DNA of 64,000 bases from Strigamia acuminata (Eukaryota > Arthropoda > Chilopoda > Geophilomorpha > Linotaeniidae). The stretch lies in assembly GCA_949358305.1 (NCBI GenBank), contig OX442318.1, forward strand, positions 12,754,517 to 12,818,516, written 5' to 3'. Below are positions 59,157 through 64,000 of this stretch, piece after piece. Positions within the stretch are counted from its first letter, which is position 1. The number at the start of each line of letters is the position of its first letter. The notes below the pieces were generated by a model. That model searched no databases, was not told the origin of the DNA, and was given only the letters and a program-made list of their open reading frames with translations. A program made the translations under genes and the position numbers.

Positions 59157-59325
59157 TGTGGTATCTTGATACGTATCTGCGCCACTAGATGGCGCTACGC
59201 GCGGTGACACCTGGCGCCGGTGTTTACCTGCGTTAATGAATGAGAATAAAACTTCAGTTTACAATTAGTGCATCAACTCATACAAACGTGTCCTTTATTG
59301 TGTCTATAGAATCGAGGATGCGACA
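59157..59325 (+). repeat. Gypsy 5' LTR
   Basis: 169 bp, TG...CA. It contains CCACTAGATGGCGC (59182-59195) and AATAAAAC. Confidence 0.95.
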
Positions 59326-59455
59326 TTGGCGACGAGGATTAAAGTAAATGTAATCCGCTCGCATCAAATGCTGAACTCGTCATCCATTGATTTGAGTGGA
59401 GTGAGTGTGTTTGGAAAAGTGGGCGTGGCAGTGATAAAGCTGTTTTTCGGCGAAA

Positions 59456-62400
59456 ATGGCCACCAATCTGAATTTACCGACCGTTGGAAATTTCGACATT
59501 ACAACTGGGAATTTGGACTATAGCTGGAAGAAATGGAGTAAGTCACTTCAATATTATTTGGAAGCGGCGAGAGTGGGCGAAGCACAGAAGTTGGCAACGC
59601 TGCTACACCTCGCCGGCACGGATGTACAGGACATCTATGATACGTTTACGCCGGCAAATAAACTGACATATGATCTAACACTCGCCGCGCTCGGTGTGTA
59701 TTTCAATCCACGGAAAAATCTAAGATTTGAAAGGCACGTGTTTAGACAACAAACACAGGAGCCCGCCGAGGTAATGGACGCTTTTGTTACACGCTTGAAA
59801 ACGAAGGTGAAAAGCTGCGAATTTGGCGTTTTAGAAGACGATTTAATCGTCGATCAAGTGTTAGAGAAAGGCCGCGACAAGGGCTTGCGGCGGCGCTTGC
59901 TGCGCGAAACTGACTTGACTTTAGACTCTTTATTAAAGCTAGCTCGCTCAGCAGAGGCAAGTGAGCAGCACGCAACGTCGATGGAGCGAACGACGGCCGA
60001 AAACACCAAGGAGATCCTTGTAAACCAGCTCACGGGTGAGAAAAAGCCATTTTTTAAAAATCGTGGTAAAAGTGGGCGTGGCACATTTCGCAAATTCAAC
60101 GCGAAACCGCAAAATTCGGACGACAGACGTTTCGATAAATCCCAAGTGGTGAAGGAATGCTATCGTTGTGGCCACAAGGATCATCTAGCAAATGATTGCA
60201 CCGTTGCAAAGAACAAGGAGTGCGGGTTTTGTCACAAAATTGGACATTTTGCTAAAGTTTGCAGGTTGAAAAGCGCCGGAGGTCGTGCACGTGGCAAGGA
60301 GCGTGTCCAGTACGTCGGCGTGAACGAATACGACTACGACAGCGAGTATTCGTGCTGCGTAACGTCTCACGAACGGAATAATGGCGTGACGGTGAAGATC
60401 GATCAACAAGACGTAAGAGTTTTAATTGATTCTGGTTCATCGGTGAATACAGTGGGTCAAAAGGCATGGACATTATTAAAAAAGAAGGGAATTAAATTAA
60501 CACCAACGAAGACAAGACTGTTTGCGTATGGAGTGAATGAGCCACTAGTAGTTAGCGGTGAATTTAATACGCAGGTGCAAGCGGCTGGAAAATCAGTAAA
60601 TGCGAGATTTTTAGTCGTACCGTCAGGAAAAATGCCGTTATTGTCTCGAAAAACATCCAAAGAGTTGGGATTGTTGAAAATTGACGAAGAAATTGTGAAC
60701 GAACTTACTAATGATGATTCTTTATTTGATGAGTCTGTAGGAAAATTGAGGAAGGACTTGGCCAATCGAATTACAAAATTTCGAGATGTCTTTAAAGGGA
60801 TTGGAAAACTCAAAGAGTTTGAACTGGAATTGTATATGGACGCGAACGTGCGACCAGTTGCGCAATCGGTGCGCAGAATACCTTTCCACATCCGCAAACA
60901 GCTGGACATCGAAATAGATAATTTGTTGCAGGCCGACATCATCGAGCCAGTCACCGGCGCGACGGAGTGGGTTTCACCCGTCGTGCCCGTGAAAAAGCCG
61001 GATGGCTCAATCAGGTTGTGCCTCGACATGCGTGCCGTCAATGAGGCGGTGAAGAGGAACCGCCATCCGCTCCCCACGATGGAGGAGGTTTTGGATGAAA
61101 TTGACGGTGCGGAGTTGATTTCAAAACTCGATTGTCGCCAGGGATATTTACAAATCCCTCTCAAAGCGGATTCGAGGCGGTTTACTGTTTTTGTCACTCA
61201 CAGGGGACTTTTCCGTTACAAGAGACTGTTCTTTGGGATCGCCAGCGCACCCGAGGAGTATCAACGGATTCTCCAGAACATCTTGGCCGAGTGCGAGGGG
61301 ACGAAGAATTCTCTTGACGACATCGTCGTGCACGGGAAAACAGTCGAGGAACACGATCAACGTCTGGAAAAAGTTCTCGAAACACTTTCTCGAAATGGAT
61401 TGACTTTGAACTTGAAAAAGTGCTGTTTTGGCGTGTCGAAAGTCACGTTTCTTGGACATGTGATTTCAAAAAGTGATATTTCCGTCGCGGAATCAAAAGT
61501 CGAAGCGGTGCGGAATGCAGTTGCGCCAAAGAACGAGACGGAAATCCGAAGTTTCTTGGGCCTAATCAATTATTGTGCTCGGTATATTCCGAACTTCGCG
61601 ACTGAAGCGGAGCCATTACGATTGATGGCCAGGAAGGACGTCACTTTTGAATGGGGGAAACGTCAAAACGACGCATTTGAAAAATTGAAAGAACTTTTAT
61701 GTAGCTCGGACGTTTTGGCATTTTTCCGAAAAAATGTCGAAACCGAATTAATCGTCGACGCGTCGCCGGTCGGTCTTGGCGCCGTCCTCACTCAGCGTCA
61801 ACCGGACAACCAGATGAAACCAATTGCGTTCGCCAGCCGAACGTTGTCAGACGTTGAACGACGATATTCTCAGACTGAGAAAGAAGGGCTCGCAGTCGTC
61901 TGGGGCTGTGAGCGCTTCAGAATGTATTTAATCGGCATGCCATTTCTTTTAATAACAGACCACAAGGCGCTGGAGACCATCTACGGGACCAGATCGAAGC
62001 CGTCAGCAAGGATGGAAAGATGGGTGCTGAGATTGCAGCCATTCGAATTCACGATTCGTCACCGGCCGGGCAGCGCGAACATAGCGGACGCGCTGTCTCG
62101 TTTGCTGCCCGCCGGAGAAGGAAAAAGTGTTTTGGGACGAACAGAAGCTTATGTGCGGTTTGTGGTCGAGAGTGCGCTGCCGAGGGCAATGACTTTGCGA
62201 GAAGTCGAACAGGCGTCGAGAGCAGACGAAACTATTTGCGAAATCAATAAGTGTTTGCGCGACGGAAACAAATTTAATAACGCTCTTCAAAAATTTCAGC
62301 TGATAAGGAGCGAATTAGCGATGACAAACGGAGTTTTGCTTCGAGGACCACGAATTGTGATGCCGGAGTCACTGCGGAGGAGAGTGGTCGAATTGGGACA

Positions 62401-63562
62401 CCAAGGTCACCAGGGCGTCGTAAGAACGAAGCAACGCCTGCGTGAAAAGGTCTGGTGGCCTGGCCTGGACCACGACGTCGAGCGTGCAGTGCAGCGATGC
62501 CACGCTTGTCAGCACAGCAGTGCGACGGAGAAGCCGGAACCAATTCGGAGCACGCCGCTGCCAAAAGGACCATGGCGGGAGCTGGCGATCGATATTTGCG
62601 GTCCATTCAAGGACGGCAATTCGATTGTCGTTCTCGTCGATTATTACTCGCGTTTTCCGGAGGTGCTAATTTTGAAGTCGACAGTGTCGGAAAGGATAAT
62701 TGTTTGGCTGCGTCGAGTTTTCGAGCGCTGGGGAATTCCGGAGTCGTTGACTTCGGATAATGGGCCCCAATTCGTCTCGGAGCAGTTTCGGGTTTTTCTG
62801 GAGGAGCAGGGAGTCCACCATCGTAGGGTCACTCCATACTGGCCCCAGGCCAACGGAACTGTTGAGAGACTGAATAAGTCTTTTGTCAAAGCTTTTCGGG
62901 CCGCGGAAGTCGAAGGCGGCAACTGGAAAAAGGCACTCGGGACATTTTTACAATCGTACAGGAGTACGCCACACCGTACCACAGGAGTGTCGCCGTACGA
63001 ACTAATGACGAAGAGGAAAATGCGAACAAAGATTCCGCAAATGATGTTGGAAGAAAAAGGAAAATTACATCAAATTGTAAAAAGGAAAGATGCGGAGGAA
63101 AAGGAAAAATCGAAGCGGTATGCAGATCAGCGTCGCGGGAGCAGGGAAAGCGACATCCAGCGGGGCGACAGAGTGCTGGTTGCGAAGTCAAGAACACACA
63201 AGCTCGATCTTGCATACGAGCACGATTTAATGACGGTATTTCAAAAGAATGGGAATTGTTTGCTGTTGAAAACAAACGACGGTAGAATCGTCAAAAGGAA
63301 CGTGACGAAAGTGAGGCGATACTTCCCGTTAGATGACGACTTACCGTTACCCAATGATGACAACATTCCAGTAGAGGCGATTCCAGGTCAGCCGAGACCA
63401 GATGCCCATTTGCTGCCTGGGCCACCAGTGAGAGGCGGTAGACGAGGAGCAAGACGTGCAGCCGACCCTAATTTCCAGCCGAGGAAGTCTGATCGTAAAA
63501 GAAGGGCACCGGAATACCTGGGCGGTTACGACACGTCTACACGTCGTAGAAGAGTTGTGTAA
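59456..63562 (+). CDS. Gypsy gag-pol polyprotein, 1368 aa, single intact frame
   Basis: The ATG at 59456 is in a strong context (AAAATGGCC). Residues 1-220 form gag. Two CCHC zinc knuckles follow at about 235-275 (C-x2-C-x4-H-x4-C form). The aspartic protease motif L-I-D-S-G-S-S is near 323. Reverse transcriptase covers about 470-640, RNase H about 745-870, the integrase zinc finger (H...H...C-x2-C) about 980-1020 and the DDE core about 1040-1140 (D in I-D-I-C-G, D in S-D-N-G-P-Q, E in N-G-T-V-E-R). The C-terminus is basic. Gag and pol are fused without a frameshift or stop. The RT catalytic box reads S-L-D-D instead of the usual aromatic residue before x-D-D; both aspartates are kept. Everything else looks competent. 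Confidence 0.95.
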   Translation: MATNLNLPTVGNFDITTGNLDYSWKKWSKSLQYYLEAARVGEAQKLATLLHLAGTDVQDIYDTFTPANKLTYDLTLAALGVYFNPRKNLRFERHVFRQQTQEPAEVMDAFVTRLKTKVKSCEFGVLEDDLIVDQVLEKGRDKGLRRRLLRETDLTLDSLLKLARSAEASEQHATSMERTTAENTKEILVNQLTGEKKPFFKNRGKSGRGTFRKFNAKPQNSDDRRFDKSQVVKECYRCGHKDHLANDCTVAKNKECGFCHKIGHFAKVCRLKSAGGRARGKERVQYVGVNEYDYDSEYSCCVTSHERNNGVTVKIDQQDVRVLIDSGSSVNTVGQKAWTLLKKKGIKLTPTKTRLFAYGVNEPLVVSGEFNTQVQAAGKSVNARFLVVPSGKMPLLSRKTSKELGLLKIDEEIVNELTNDDSLFDESVGKLRKDLANRITKFRDVFKGIGKLKEFELELYMDANVRPVAQSVRRIPFHIRKQLDIEIDNLLQADIIEPVTGATEWVSPVVPVKKPDGSIRLCLDMRAVNEAVKRNRHPLPTMEEVLDEIDGAELISKLDCRQGYLQIPLKADSRRFTVFVTHRGLFRYKRLFFGIASAPEEYQRILQNILAECEGTKNSLDDIVVHGKTVEEHDQRLEKVLETLSRNGLTLNLKKCCFGVSKVTFLGHVISKSDISVAESKVEAVRNAVAPKNETEIRSFLGLINYCARYIPNFATEAEPLRLMARKDVTFEWGKRQNDAFEKLKELLCSSDVLAFFRKNVETELIVDASPVGLGAVLTQRQPDNQMKPIAFASRTLSDVERRYSQTEKEGLAVVWGCERFRMYLIGMPFLLITDHKALETIYGTRSKPSARMERWVLRLQPFEFTIRHRPGSANIADALSRLLPAGEGKSVLGRTEAYVRFVVESALPRAMTLREVEQASRADETICEINKCLRDGNKFNNALQKFQLIRSELAMTNGVLLRGPRIVMPESLRRRVVELGHQGHQGVVRTKQRLREKVWWPGLDHDVERAVQRCHACQHSSATEKPEPIRSTPLPKGPWRELAIDICGPFKDGNSIVVLVDYYSRFPEVLILKSTVSERIIVWLRRVFERWGIPESLTSDNGPQFVSEQFRVFLEEQGVHHRRVTPYWPQANGTVERLNKSFVKAFRAAEVEGGNWKKALGTFLQSYRSTPHRTTGVSPYELMTKRKMRTKIPQMMLEEKGKLHQIVKRKDAEEKEKSKRYADQRRGSRESDIQRGDRVLVAKSRTHKLDLAYEHDLMTVFQKNGNCLLLKTNDGRIVKRNVTKVRRYFPLDDDLPLPNDDNIPVEAIPGQPRPDAHLLPGPPVRGGRRGARRAADPNFQPRKSDRKRRAPEYLGGYDTSTRRRRVV

Positions 63563-63752
63563 TGTTGTCAGAATAAGTACTAATGTTTAACTAAAATAGT
63601 TTATTGTTAAAAATTGAAATGTTCAGGCCTGGACGAAAAACGTGTTGTAAATAATTTGAAATTGTTATTGTGAATAGTTCGAATTGTTGAATAATTTTAA
63701 TTAATTTATTTTAAATACTGTTACATGTTATTGTTTAAAAAAAAAAGAGTGA

Positions 63753-63921
63753 TGTGGTATCTTGATATGTATCTGCGCCACTAGATGGCGCTACGCGCGG
63801 TGACACCTGGCGCCGGTGTTTACCTGCGTTAATGAATGAGAATAAAACTTCAGTTTACAATTAGTGCATCAACTCATACAAACGTGTCCTTTATTGTGTC
63901 TATAGAATCGAGGATGCGACA
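63753..63921 (+). repeat. Gypsy 3' LTR
   Basis: 169 bp, one difference from the 5' LTR noted by eye, followed by the AGTGG duplication. Confidence 0.95.
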
Positions 63922-64000
63922 AGTGGCAGCCGAGCGATGTAGGTCGCCGCGTCGTCTTCAACGATGGCGTTAAAAATATCTAATACGCTGAGATCGAGCA
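63922..64000 (-). pseudogene. F-box-like / LRR family copy 7, 5' continuation of exon 3, cut by the window edge
   Basis: Matches the family at the R-L-P-L-V / Y-I-A-R block (compare 52630-52720 in copy 5). It is the other half of the exon interrupted by the Gypsy element and should continue to exons 2 and 1 beyond 64000. Confidence 0.8.

Larger units (their letters stand above)
59157..63921 (+). mobile_element. Full-length, very young Ty3/Gypsy element
   Basis: LTRs at 59157-59325 and 63753-63921 are both 169 bp and differ at one position seen (C in TACGTATC versus T). AGTGG flanks both sides (59152-59156, 63922-63926). A primer binding region (TTGGCGACGAGG, 59326) and a polypurine tract (AAAAAAAAAAGAGTGA before 63753) are in place. 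One uninterrupted gag-pol frame lies between. It is inserted in exon 3 of LRR copy 7. Confidence 0.96.

Noticed and set aside
60457-61197. Long minus-strand frames opposite the Gypsy polyprotein
   Set aside because: They are antisense shadows of a clear gag-pol frame.

Overview
The window comes from the nuclear genome of an invertebrate animal. The evidence is importin-alpha, PRA1/Rab-acceptor and MBT-domain genes cut by short introns (mostly 50-75 bp, GT-AG plus one conserved GC-AG intron), AT-rich spacers, and a dense mix of Ty3/Gypsy, BEL/Pao, hAT-like, solo-LTR and foldback elements. An arthropod is a reasonable guess; the sequence does not fix the species. No operons, rRNA genes or CRISPR arrays were seen.

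Layout. 1-2.5 kb: right half of a Gypsy element. 2.6-7.2 kb: a convergent pair, an importin-alpha-like gene (+) and a PRA1-like gene (-). 7.6-11.2 kb: an F-box-like/LRR gene (-), a 32-bp minisatellite, and a second PRA1-like gene whose last exon is fused to an LRR-gene remnant. 11.6-12.6 kb: a probable solo LTR. 13.2-14.6 kb: an MBT-domain fragment and a small cysteine-rich secreted-type ORF. 14.6-18.9 kb: an LTR- or promoter-like repeat, the first member of an unrecognised membrane-protein family, and dispersed repeats. 19.5-22.4 kb: a second, partly deleted copy of the importin-alpha/PRA1 block. 22.4-27.1 kb: no gene recognised, but many short perfect hairpins. 27.2-38.3 kb: more copies of the membrane-protein family inside large duplicated blocks, plus a ~1.03 kb palindrome carrying two tRNA-Ser-like cores. 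38.3-44.1 kb: decayed Gypsy pieces, one split by a BEL/Pao element with apparently identical 299-bp LTRs and a perfect target duplication. 44.1-47.8 kb: repeats, a degenerate Gln-rich gene and an old LTR. 48.2-64.0 kb: a tandem cluster of F-box-like/LRR genes (-), only one fully intact (51630-53547). The others are broken by internal deletion, a stop codon, an inserted hairpin-rich element (54208-55861) and a very young full-length Gypsy element (59157-63921).

How it fits together. Few genes look functional: the LRR gene at 51630-53547, possibly the PRA1-like gene at 5827-6900, and perhaps the first importin-alpha copy. Most other gene-like sequence is duplicated, deleted or chimeric. The window reads as a fast-turnover region where local duplication and transposition generate gene families and destroy them. 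The least explained signal is the two stretches (about 23.7-24.0 kb and 54.2-55.86 kb) packed with consecutive hairpins, often 8-9 bp stems with 4- or 6-nt loops, whose stem sequences differ from one hairpin to the next.
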